DNA from: Palaemon carinicauda | Lineage: Eukaryota; Arthropoda; Malacostraca; Decapoda; Palaemonidae | Length of the DNA: 64,000 nt | Assembly: GCF_036898095.1 (NCBI RefSeq) | Contig: NC_090768.1 | Location: 48,596,792 to 48,660,791 of the forward strand | Direction of reading: 5' to 3' | Part shown: positions 56,826 through 64,000 of the stretch, piece by piece | Position numbering within the stretch: position 1 is the first letter of the stretch | Layout of the letters: each line of letters begins with the position of its first letter | Translations under genes and position numbers: made by a program | The notes under the pieces: generated by a model | Told to the model about the DNA's origin: nothing | Databases searched by the model: none | Seen by the model: the letters and a program-made list of their open reading frames with translations, nothing else

Positions 56826-57482
56826 ATGGAGAACGTGCGTCGTTGTCCTGGTCCTAGAGCAGGAAAGTCGTGTGGGGCTTTCCTCTCTAAACCAGAGGTG
56901 GACCCGCATTCCCTTTGTTCCACGTGCAGGGGTAAAGTTTGTTCCTCCTCGGACACATGTTCCGAGTGCGTGAATTGGGACGGAATTCAGTGGGTACGTT
57001 ATGGTACTAAGAAAAAGAGGTCATCTAAGCGTTCCCCAAAGAAAGTGAATGGCGTGTCTTCCTTACAGTCGGTCAGTGATCGGTCCGACGAAGCCTCGGC
57101 CTCTCCGTCTCCTTCGCAGAGGAGGGGCCAGCAAGCCCCCAGTGTAATTGTGACCCATAGTGTCCTCCCAAGTGAACCCAGTGTGACGGAGGAACCAAGG
57201 GCTGGCCCTTCGGGAGTAAACGGAAGGGCCGCTAGTGTTTCGGGCGGATCGGGCCACGTGGCAGGGGAGCACGCTTCCTCGGATGACCCGGTATGGGACA
57301 GTGTGGCGTTCTCGGTCTCCCCCCCGCCCTCGTGGGCCGGTGCGTCGGGTTTCCCCCCGCCAGAAGAGAACCACTCGAGAATTCGTCGCCCGAGTAGCGA
57401 CTCCTTCGGTTGGAAATTACCGAAGACTCCAGGGAGGTCTCCGCTGAGGATGGACGTATCCCTGGGGTCCATGGCCTTCTAG
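56826..57482 (+). CDS. DIRS-H gag-like protein, N-terminal part
   Basis: 218 codons from the first ATG after the left repeat (MENVRRCPGPRAGKSCGAF). A Cys cluster with spacing C-x2-C-x4-C-x5-C-x2-C (56916-56969) is followed by IQWVRYGTKKKRSSKRSPKK, a basic stretch, then a Ser/Pro/Glu-rich low-complexity region. The Cys pattern recurs in copy B. Function by position: structural/nucleic-acid-binding gag protein of the retrotransposon particle. It stops at TAG, but the next frame is already open, so this is likely only the first part of gag. Confidence 0.7.
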   Translation: MENVRRCPGPRAGKSCGAFLSKPEVDPHSLCSTCRGKVCSSSDTCSECVNWDGIQWVRYGTKKKRSSKRSPKKVNGVSSLQSVSDRSDEASASPSPSQRRGQQAPSVIVTHSVLPSEPSVTEEPRAGPSGVNGRAASVSGGSGHVAGEHASSDDPVWDSVAFSVSPPPSWAGASGFPPPEENHSRIRRPSSDSFGWKLPKTPGRSPLRMDVSLGSMAF

Positions 57483-59292
57483 TAGGGAAAGAGTGGTCTC
57501 AGTACCCTCGGTATCCACGGCAGTTCCCGAGGACTTTCTCCAGCACCCTGTCTCGGACGATCGGCGGCGAAGGGCCTCCCCTGCGCATCACTCTGGCAGT
57601 CGTTACGGGAAGAACGTGGCACCCTCGGACTCTTCGGAAGAAGGCTCATCCTCCGAGGGAGAACGCAGGGAAAGACGGCACCGTAAGAGAGCGCGGACCG
57701 ATAGCGATCGTTCTCGCTCTAGGTCGAGGTCGCGGCACAGTAGGAGGCGCCCACGCTCTCACTCCCGTAGGTACAAGAGGGAGGTCTCTCCCGGCGGCGG
57801 CGAATGGTTTTACGTGCCCCCAGGAGACTCCAAGAAGCACCGCTCGCCAGACTCTCGGTCCAGTGATCGAGCCTCCAAGTTGTCACTGCCCACATACAAC
57901 TTGGAACCGCTCGACCGGCCACGCAAGAAGGACCTCACTCTCAGGCACAAGTCCTCGAGGCCTTCGGTTCACCCCACCCGTCGGGAGGAAGCGCGCTTCC
58001 GAGAGGACAGCCCGACCGAACCAGCCCAACCGGGTCGGACGACGAGCGGGAAGGACCGGTTGCCGGGTTCGGGTCTTCCCACCGGGACCGTGTCCTCCGC
58101 GTCCAGAGCCTTGGCCCAGTCGAAAGGCCTCCCGGGGTCGGTGGCACCCGCCACACGGCGAGACCCGACCGTGTACGGTGCGCCCTACGGTTGCGGGACG
58201 GCCTCCCTGGGACCTGGTAGGGAGAGGCCAGTCTACCTCCCAAGCACGGCTCCCCCCAGCCAAGCCGATACCTCGGTCGACGGAGGCGAGGTTTCCCCGT
58301 CGGAGGACTCCGCCTACAGAAGGGTGGTAGCCCGCATCAGGAGGACCCATGGGATTCCTGAACCCGAGGCGCCGAAGGTCAATACCTGGAGGTCGAGCCT
58401 CTTGAGGTACACACATCGGGACGTCCTGCCGAAGTCCTCTCTGGCCCTGCCCCTCGCCCCAGACCTAGTACTCGGCCAGGAGTACATAGATAACTTGGTG
58501 GCCAGCACTGCGGAGGCCCCCAGGTCCCAGAGTTCCTCCAAACTCCTCCAGGGTCTGAAACTACAGGCCAAAATTTATATCCCAGAAGGACGTCGCCCGG
58601 GCCCCTGTAGAGTGGACTCAGCCGTGGATGTCCTAGGACAAGGCGGCTCGGACGAAAGGGCCAGCTCAGCCCCTGTGTCCTTCTCGGCTTCTGAAGCAGG
58701 CATGATGGAGGAGATGTCGAGGGACATGATTAATGTCTCTTCATGGCTGGACTGGTGGGCCTCCACGTTAGTGAATGTACAGGCCTCTACAGACCCCGAC
58801 GACCCGGAACAACAGAGTCTCCTGTCGGACATTATCACTTCCGGGGGGAAAGCGCTAAAATTTATGGCATACCAGGCTCTCTCCCTGACGGCCAACTGGG
58901 TCCTCCGGAAGAGGGACACTGTGCTTTCCAGGGTAGCAAGGAAGATCCCAGACAGACAGGCGCGAGCCATTCGCACCCTACCCCTAGGAGGAGAGTCCCT
59001 GTTTCCTTTGAAGGAATTGGAAGAACTGATGGAGAAGGTGTCCAAGAGGAGAGAAGTCAACGTCCCTAAGCAATCATCCTCCAGGAGACCTCCGTATAAG
59101 AGGTCAGTCTCGGATAGGACCGTGACCCCTCAAGCGGTTCCCAGCTCTTCAAGGAGGGACGCCCACTCCTCTTCCTGGTCATCATCTCCTCAGCCCTCCC
59201 GCAGGGGAACTACAACTTCTGCCAACTCCTTCAGGTCGGGTTACTCCGCCTCGAAGAGGGGCAGATCAGGCCGCCCCTCTAGGAGAAGGTAG
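57448..59292 (+). CDS. DIRS-H gag-like protein, C-terminal part
   Basis: Open for about 614 codons, with no ATG near the start; the first usable non-ATG start is GTG at 57493. It begins with an acidic/Ser region, then an SR-rich stretch (RKRARTDSDRSRSRSRSRHS), a middle part with PTYNLEPLDRPRKKDLTLRH, a folded-looking part (LLRYTHRDVLPKSSLALPLA, EMSRDMINVSSWLDWWASTL, SGGKALKFMAYQALSLTANW, LPLGGESLFPLKELEELMEK) and a basic Ser/Arg tail (SASKRGRSGRPSRRR). The tail overlaps the open RT frame by 167 bp. I infer one gag polyprotein read with a frame change from 56826. The folded part is unrecognised. Confidence 0.65.
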   Translation, partial: GWTYPWGPWPSSRERVVSVPSVSTAVPEDFLQHPVSDDRRRRASPAHHSGSRYGKNVAPSDSSEEGSSSEGERRERRHRKRARTDSDRSRSRSRSRHSRRRPRSHSRRYKREVSPGGGEWFYVPPGDSKKHRSPDSRSSDRASKLSLPTYNLEPLDRPRKKDLTLRHKSSRPSVHPTRREEARFREDSPTEPAQPGRTTSGKDRLPGSGLPTGTVSSASRALAQSKGLPGSVAPATRRDPTVYGAPYGCGTASLGPGRERPVYLPSTAPPSQADTSVDGGEVSPSEDSAYRRVVARIRRTHGIPEPEAPKVNTWRSSLLRYTHRDVLPKSSLALPLAPDLVLGQEYIDNLVASTAEAPRSQSSSKLLQGLKLQAKIYIPEGRRPGPCRVDSAVDVLGQGGSDERASSAPVSFSASEAGMMEEMSRDMINVSSWLDWWASTLVNVQASTDPDDPEQQSLLSDIITSGGKALKFMAYQALSLTANWVLRKRDTVLSRVARKIPDRQARAIRTLPLGGESLFPLKELEELMEKVSKRREVNVPKQSSSRRPPYKRSVSDRTVTPQAVPSSSRRDAHSSSWSSSPQPSRRGTTTSANSFRSGYSASKRGRSGRPSRRR

Positions 59293-61216
59293 AGGGAGAG
59301 GCCCCCTACTCCCGCCCAAGCCTCGGGTTGGGGGATGCCTCAGACCCCATTGGCAAGCATGGAAAACGTATGGGGCGGATGCTTGGACGGTGTCCGTCCT
59401 GAAAGAAGGCTACAGGATCCCCTTCATAGCGGACTCACCCCCTCTGATCCCAGCCACCCAAACAGAATGGTTAGCTCCCAGGGACCTGTTGAAAAGGGCT
59501 ACCCTACAAAAAGAAGTTTCCTCCATGTTGGAAAAGGGAGCCATGGAAGAAGTCCTTCTCCCAGGGCCAGGCTTCTACAGCCGCCTGTTCCTGGTGGAGA
59601 AAGCAACGGGGGGGTGGAGACCGGTGATAGACCTGTCGGCCCTCAACAGGTTCGTCAAGAAGACGGACTTCAAGATGGACACCCCAAAATCCGTCCTGAT
59701 GTCCTTGAGGGAGAAAGATTTTATGATGACGGTCGACCTCAAGGATGCGTACTTCCAAATTCCAGTCCACCCGTCGAGTCGGAAGTTCCTCCAGGTAAAA
59801 TGGGGCTCCCAGATCCTGCAGTTCCGGACCCTCTGCTTCGGACTGTCGACGGCCCCTCAGGTGTTCACGAGGGTCTTCGCGACAGTCTCAGTATGGGCTC
59901 ACGAATGAGGTATCCGCCTCATCAGGTACCTGGACGACTGGTTACTCCTTTCCAGTTCAAAGGCCCTCTTGGAAGAACAAGGAAAGGACCTCCTCCGTTT
60001 CTGCAGGAGTCTGGGAGTCATTATCAACCTGGAGAAATCGAACCTAACGCCGTCCAACAAAATGGGGTACTTGGGGATGACGTTGGACACCGTGCAGGGG
60101 AAGGCCTTCCCCTCGGAAGACAGGATACAGAACCTCGTCAAGATCATTCAGCCGTTCCTGTCGGGGCTTCCCAGGAAAGCGAAAGACTGGCAGAGGCTGA
60201 TAGGCCATCTGGTCTCATTAGAGAAGCTAGTTCCCCAAGGGAAGTTACGACTCAGACCCGTACAATGGAACCTCAAGGCTCTATGGTCCCAGACAGGTTC
60301 TCAGAAAACATCGATCCCAGTCCTTCCGCACACGGAAACAGCCTTGAAATGGTGGAGATGCCGGTCGAACTCCCTCAAGGGGATGCCCCTCGGGTCCTGT
60401 CCTCCCGAGTTTCTCCTGTTCACGGACGCCTCCAGCCTAGGGTGGGGAGCCCACCTGAGGGAGGAAACAGCAAGCGGGACCTGGTCAGAGACCGAAAAGC
60501 ATCACCACATCAACGTCCTAGAGCTAAAAGCAGTACAAAAGGCATGTCTGCACTTTGCAAGTCGGTTGAAGGGAAACACCGTGGCCCTAATGTGCGACAA
60601 TGCCACGGTGGTAGCCTACATCAAGAAACAAGGGGGCATGAAGTCGAAGGAACTGTGCGACCTCACTGTAGACATCTTGCACTGGGCGGACGAACACCAG
60701 GTAACACTGCTAGCAAGGTTCATCCCCGGGAAAAAGAACGTGCTAGCCGACGGCCTCAGCAGGGTAGGTCAGATAGTAGGGACGGAATGGTCCCTACAAC
60801 CAGCGGTAGCCAGACTCATCCTTCAACGCTGGGGCTCCCCGGTGATAGACCTATTCGCAACAAAGCTCAACGCCAAGTTACCGGTTTATTGCTCCCCGGT
60901 ACCAGACGAAGGAGCAGCCCTAGAAGACGCCTTCCAGCACAGGTGGGACAACCTGGACGTTTATGCCTTTCCCCCCTTCACGCTGCTAAGACAAGTGCTC
61001 AACAGAGTAAGAACCGCCCAAAACCTAAGGATGACTTTGGTAGCGCCCTGGTGGCCGGAGAGAGAGTGGTTCGCGGATCTGAAAGACCTGGCAAGCCATC
61101 CGCCATGGCCTCTGCCCCCCAGGTCAGATCTACTAAGTCAACCGCACTTCCTCAGGTTCCACGACAACCCTCTCTCTTTTCGCCTTCACGCCTGGAGACT
61201 ATCGAGCGACTCCTGA
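59126..61216 (+). pseudogene. DIRS-H reverse transcriptase, RNase H and MT-like region, single stop
   Basis: RT: WRPVIDLSALNRFV, MTVDLKDAYFQIPVHP (first Asp), LCFGLSTAPQVFTRV, RYLDDWLLLSS (59929, the two Asp), INLEKSNLTP and MGYLGMTLDT. RNase H: LLFTDASSLGWG, INVLELKAV, LMCDNATVVAYI, KNVLADGLSR, so the full D-E-D-D set. Then VIDLFATKLNAKLPVYCS, DNLDVYAFPPFTLLRQV and LVAPWWPEREWF, read as a Dam-like methyltransferase. The only break is TGA 59906-59908, eight codons before the YLDD box. The first ATG in frame (59525) lies inside RT, so translation probably begins in gag. It ends overlapping the recombinase. Confidence 0.88.
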
Positions 61217-62238
61217 GGAAGGAGGGGTTCTCCTCCTCCACAGCTAAGAGGATGTCCCTATATCTAAGAAAATCCTCTACCGTAGTCTACCAGGCGAAGT
61301 GGGCAGCCTTTACGAAATGGTGCGCGACAAAACAAATAAGACCTCTCGAAGCCTCGGTCCCTGACATAGCTGATTTTCTAGTGTATCTTAGGGATAAAAT
61401 AGGAATGTCAATCCCAGCTATTAAAGGAGTGCGAGCAGCCTTAGGCCAAGTCTTTCTCCTGAAAGGCATCGACCTAGGGACATCAAGACACATAGGGATG
61501 CTGATTAGAAGTTTCGAGCAATTCTGTCCTCCCCAAGCCAGGAGAGTGCCTAGATGGGACCTGGCCAAGGTCCTGAAAATGTTGTGTCTTCCTCCCTTTG
61601 AACCGCTCAGAGATATCGGGGACAAAGATCTCACCCTCAAGACAGTCTTCTTGCTAGCCTTAGCTTCGGCTAAGAGGGTAGGTGAGATCCACGGTCTCTC
61701 CTACGACGTAGCACACTCCAAAGGGTGGAAGGAGGTATCTTTCAAGTTCGTACCCTCCTTTGTAGCTAAAACTCAGAACCCAGCAGTCTGGGACCCGAGG
61801 TTCGAAGGTTTCTCTGTTCCGGCCATTCCCAAGACATGTAATACGGACGACCTGAAGTTATGCCCGGTCAGGACGATCAGGAAGTACCTGGAAAGGACGG
61901 CCCATCTCCGTCCAGGTGCCAAGAACCTCTTCGTCTCTTCAGGCGTTAATAAGAAGCAAGTGTCCAAGAACACTATTTCCTTCTGGCTGAGACAAGTCAT
62001 CACTAGGGCTTATGAAGAAGACAAGGTGGCGGTACCAGGCACTCCCCGTCCCCATGACATCAGAGGCCTGAGCACGTCCTTGGCCTTTGAGAGAAATATG
62101 GCAGTGGGCCAGATCCTGCAGGCCGGCACTTGGTCACACCAGTCGACCTTCACGGCCCACTACCTCAAAGACTACTCAAGAAAGTCTTTGGATGGATTCT
62201 CCATTGGGACAGTCATCGCCGCCCTCCAAGCTGTGTAG
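59335..62238 (+). CDS. DIRS-H tyrosine recombinase (frame open through pol)
   Basis: One uninterrupted frame of 967 codons from ATG 59335. The recognisable recombinase is the last 355 or so codons, from about 61170: SRLETIERLLRKEGFSSSTA, KSSTVVYQAKWAAFTKWC, ADFLVYLRDK, then SAKRVGEIHG (box I Arg, codon 61675), PHDIRGLSTSLAF (box II His 62053 and Arg 62062) and FTAHYLKDYS (Tyr 62161). All active-site residues are present. It would insert the circular element copy in the nucleus. The first 600 codons overlap RT-RNase H-MT in another frame and are Arg/Gly/Ser/Pro-rich; whether they are translated is unknown. The real start may be much nearer 61000. Confidence 0.85.
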   Translation: MPQTPLASMENVWGGCLDGVRPERRLQDPLHSGLTPSDPSHPNRMVSSQGPVEKGYPTKRSFLHVGKGSHGRSPSPRARLLQPPVPGGESNGGVETGDRPVGPQQVRQEDGLQDGHPKIRPDVLEGERFYDDGRPQGCVLPNSSPPVESEVPPGKMGLPDPAVPDPLLRTVDGPSGVHEGLRDSLSMGSRMRYPPHQVPGRLVTPFQFKGPLGRTRKGPPPFLQESGSHYQPGEIEPNAVQQNGVLGDDVGHRAGEGLPLGRQDTEPRQDHSAVPVGASQESERLAEADRPSGLIREASSPREVTTQTRTMEPQGSMVPDRFSENIDPSPSAHGNSLEMVEMPVELPQGDAPRVLSSRVSPVHGRLQPRVGSPPEGGNSKRDLVRDRKASPHQRPRAKSSTKGMSALCKSVEGKHRGPNVRQCHGGSLHQETRGHEVEGTVRPHCRHLALGGRTPGNTASKVHPREKERASRRPQQGRSDSRDGMVPTTSGSQTHPSTLGLPGDRPIRNKAQRQVTGLLLPGTRRRSSPRRRLPAQVGQPGRLCLSPLHAAKTSAQQSKNRPKPKDDFGSALVAGERVVRGSERPGKPSAMASAPQVRSTKSTALPQVPRQPSLFSPSRLETIERLLRKEGFSSSTAKRMSLYLRKSSTVVYQAKWAAFTKWCATKQIRPLEASVPDIADFLVYLRDKIGMSIPAIKGVRAALGQVFLLKGIDLGTSRHIGMLIRSFEQFCPPQARRVPRWDLAKVLKMLCLPPFEPLRDIGDKDLTLKTVFLLALASAKRVGEIHGLSYDVAHSKGWKEVSFKFVPSFVAKTQNPAVWDPRFEGFSVPAIPKTCNTDDLKLCPVRTIRKYLERTAHLRPGAKNLFVSSGVNKKQVSKNTISFWLRQVITRAYEEDKVAVPGTPRPHDIRGLSTSLAFERNMAVGQILQAGTWSHQSTFTAHYLKDYSRKSLDGFSIGTVIAALQAV

Positions 62239-62463
62239 TGGCAGGCTGGAAGACGTCCCCAACAAGTGAATAGACTCATCCCTACTTCTTCAGGAGAAGA
62301 TTCAGTAGAGAACATGTCAAGAGGTAAGACTTAAATTATAAGCGTAAGTTTTCCACTGCTACCCCCCTATCCGCTCTCTGTACCCCCGCATTACGTAGCC
62401 CTCCGGGCACCATGTGCCTAACCAAGTGGCAGAATGGCTCTCCCGCCTCCTAAAGTGTAAGTC

Positions 62464-62577
62464 TCCGAAGAGGTAATTCGAGGTAAAGTATTCGTGTCGG
62501 AACAAATGAAAAATTTTAAGTAATTTTTATTTTTCCTAACATACTTACCGAAGAATTACCTCTGAAGTAATGGCCCT
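62464..62577 (+). repeat. DIRS-H internal complementary region (circle-junction template)
   Basis: The first half (TCCGAAGAGGTAATTCGAGG, TAAAGTATTCGTGTCGGAAC) is the reverse complement of the left terminus at 56428-56466. The second half (TTTTTCCTAACATACTTACC, GAAGAATTACCTC) is the reverse complement of the right terminus at about 62790-62845. In complement the two read right end then left end as one junction, ttcat|ttgttcc. This defines the element ends to within a few bases. Confidence 0.9.
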
Positions 62578-62627
62578 CCCTTCCGTCCCCGAGTGCCATT
62601 CTTCCATTGCCAAGTCGGGCTTAACGG

Positions 62628-62839
62628 AGAACTTAATGATGTCCTGACCCGGGAAAAGCAGTGACCTGCCCTAATCCGGGCCGAAGGAATTATCCTGGCG
62701 GCGGGGGTAGTAACTATCGGGAGCGAGATAGGGGGGGTAGCGCGGGAAATCTTGGTCGAATTTGAGAGAGGATCAAGGACCCTCCGAAGAGGTAATTCTT
62801 CGGTAAGTATGTTAGGAAAAATAAAAATTACTTAAAATT

Positions 62840-62845
<6 letters not shown>
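62628..62845 (+). repeat. DIRS-H right inverted terminal repeat
   Basis: AGAACTTAATGATGTCCTGA through GGACCCTCCGAAGAGGTAAT is the complement of the left repeat. The last 45 bp or so (TTCTTCGGTAAGTATGTTAG, GAAAAATAAAAATTAC, ending tttttcat) are specific to this end and match the ICR inverted. An AT run follows directly. Confidence 0.92.

Positions 62846-62880
<35 letters not shown>
62846..62880 (+). repeat. (AT)n microsatellite flanking DIRS-H on the right
   Basis: About 35 bp of pure AT repeat continue the array seen left of copy H. Confidence 0.95.
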
Positions 62881-62882
<2 letters not shown>

Positions 62883-62889
62883 CACTCAG

Positions 62890-63960
62890 CTGTTGCTAGT
62901 CCACTGCAGGACAGAGCCCTCAGACATATCCTTCCACTCCCTTCTGCTTATGATCTTTCAATGCCAGTCTATACTAGCTCGTCAATCCATCACTTTCTCT
63001 TCCTTTCCCTGCTTCGATTGCAATATCTAGGAACCCTTTGTATTGTTTATTTTGTCCATTTATTATCTGTCATTCTCATTATATATCCTGTCCACTTCCA
63101 TTTCTTTTTACTTGTTGTTAGAATATTCTCTACTTTAGTTTGCTCTTGTATCCATGTTGCTCTTTTCCTGTCTCTTACTGGTAATTCGATCATTATTCTT
63201 TCCATAGCCCTTTGAGTTGTAATTAGCTCATGTTTTAAGGCTTTAGTAAGGCCCCAAGTTTCTGGTGCATAAGTTGATACTGGTAGGACCATCTAATTCA
63301 ATACTTTTCATCTTAAAAACAGTGGCATTTTACTTTTCATAATCTCATTTTGTTTACCAAAAGTTCTCCATCCCATGATTATCCTTCTTTTAATTTCGGT
63401 TTCATGTCTTGGGGAAAGAAAAACTGTCTTTCGTAAGTACAAATATTCATTAAGTATATCTAGAGGTTTTTCATAACTATTATTTATTGTCTGCATTTGC
63501 ATTAAACATTATCTTAGTTTTACTTCTTCATTTTCAGTTCTACATTTCTGTACTTTCTATTCAAATTTTATATCATCTTTTGCAGTTCCTCCCATGATTT
63601 AATAAATAGAACTATGTTATCTGCAAATCTTAATTTGTTAATGTATTCCCCTATAATGTTAATTTCTACATTTTCCCCACTTTAAATTCTTAAAAAATTC
63701 TTCTAGGCATGTTGTGAATAATTTAGGAGAGATGGGGTCTCCCTGTCTAACTCCTTTCTCAAACGGAATTTTTTCATGGTCTTTGTGTAGATTTAGAATC
63801 GCTGTACTACCTATATAGACATCTTCAAGTGTTCTAACATAAGCTTCATCTATTCGTTGCTTTTGAAGGGCTTTCATTACTTCTGAAGTTTTGACATAAT
63901 CAAAAGATTTCTCATAGTCTTTGAATACAGTACATTATGTTTTGTCATATTTTGGTGATT
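62890..63960 (-). pseudogene. RTE-clade LINE fragment, minus strand, continues past window
   Basis: From the right edge on the minus strand: MKALQKQRIDEAYVRTLEDV, then EKIPFEKGVRQGDPISPKLF and TTCLEEFFKNLKW (63877-63660), the RT fingers/palm typical of RTE elements. Next an IRLADNIVLF-like remnant of the active-site box (about 63610), SYEKPLDILNEYLYLRKTVF (63480-63420) and MVLPVSTYAPETWGLTKALK, ITTQRAMERIMIELPVRDRK and KWKWTGYIMRMTDNKW (63292-63050), the RTE C-terminal domain. Different family from 44470-46990. Frameshifted and 5' end outside the window. Confidence 0.82.
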
Positions 63961-64000
63961 TTTCATAAGCTGCTTAATTATATATATATATATATATGTG

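Larger units (their letters stand above)
56428..62845 (+). mobile_element. Near-complete DIRS-type retrotransposon, copy H, 6.4 kb
   Basis: In order: left inverted repeat (56428-56625), gag in two frames (56826-57482 and 57448-59292), RT-RNase H-MT (59126-61216, one stop), tyrosine recombinase (frame open 59335-62238), internal complementary region (62464-62577) and right inverted repeat (62628-62845). DIRS elements replicate through a circular DNA and insert with the recombinase, leaving no target duplication, in agreement with the flanks. GC content is clearly above the surrounding DNA. The only clear lesions are a TGA in the RT and the gag frame change. It is the best-preserved copy here and is not in the PLRG1 gene. 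Confidence 0.93.

Noticed and set aside
57410..58330. 306-codon frame inside DIRS-H gag
   Set aside because: The parallel frame (57448-59292) continues much further and has gag-like SR-rich and tail features. This frame looks compositional.
57883..58416. 177-codon minus-strand frame opposite DIRS-H gag
   Set aside because: Shadow of GC-rich gag codons, with no recognisable domain.

Overview
This is a eukaryotic, invertebrate genome window. The only host gene I recognise is the 3' half of PLRG1 (pleiotropic regulator 1, the PRP46/PRL1-type WD40 splicing factor) on the + strand. Five coding exons are visible: 7687-7881, 19122-19310, 32186-32333, 38723-38838 and 39506-39565 (stop codon). They are split by GT-AG introns of about 11.2, 12.9, 6.4 and 0.67 kb. 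The 5' exons must lie before base 1. The repeat content (many DIRS-type tyrosine-recombinase retrotransposons, RTE-like LINEs, Tigger/pogo transposons, tRNA-derived SINEs, very long GA/CT/AT/ATT microsatellites) fits a decapod crustacean such as a shrimp. That taxonomic call is an inference from repeat flavour and PLRG1 divergence, not proof.

Almost everything else is transposable-element DNA. I distinguish these DIRS-type copies: A (1-3411, 5' end outside the window, carrying a nested insertion), B (3673-7568, internally deleted), C (about 12190-19003, decayed, intron 1), D (24294-30717, both ends present, intron 2), a solo right end (32008-32063), E (about 36170-36830, minus strand, intron 3), F (40258-42060, 3' half, just past PLRG1), a minus-strand gag scrap (47706-48107), a terminal fragment (50284-50745) and H (56428-62845). 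H is almost complete: inverted terminal repeats, gag, reverse transcriptase, RNase H, a Dam-like methyltransferase region, a tyrosine recombinase with all its key residues, and an internal complementary region that is the reverse complement of the joined element ends.

Other elements: a complete TA-flanked Tigger/pogo transposon with a frameshifted transposase (8257-12162); Tigger remnants at 34060-35215, 35530-35970, 50897-51920 and 52470-53720; LINE remnants at 20330-20890, 30723-31960, 44470-46990 (+), 48115-49430 (-), 54540-55845 (split by a nested repeat) and 62890-63960 (-); and several short interspersed repeats.

The most interesting points are: the intact end/ICR architecture of H; one reading frame open across RT, RNase H and methyltransferase into the recombinase, seen in two DIRS families; a Cys-rich gag motif and an FPPF methyltransferase motif shared between copies; the lack of any ATG for the downstream H frames, suggesting frameshifting; and DIRS right ends lying 118, 118 and 122 bp upstream of three consecutive PLRG1 exons. 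I found no CRISPR, prokaryotic operon, rRNA or functional tRNA.
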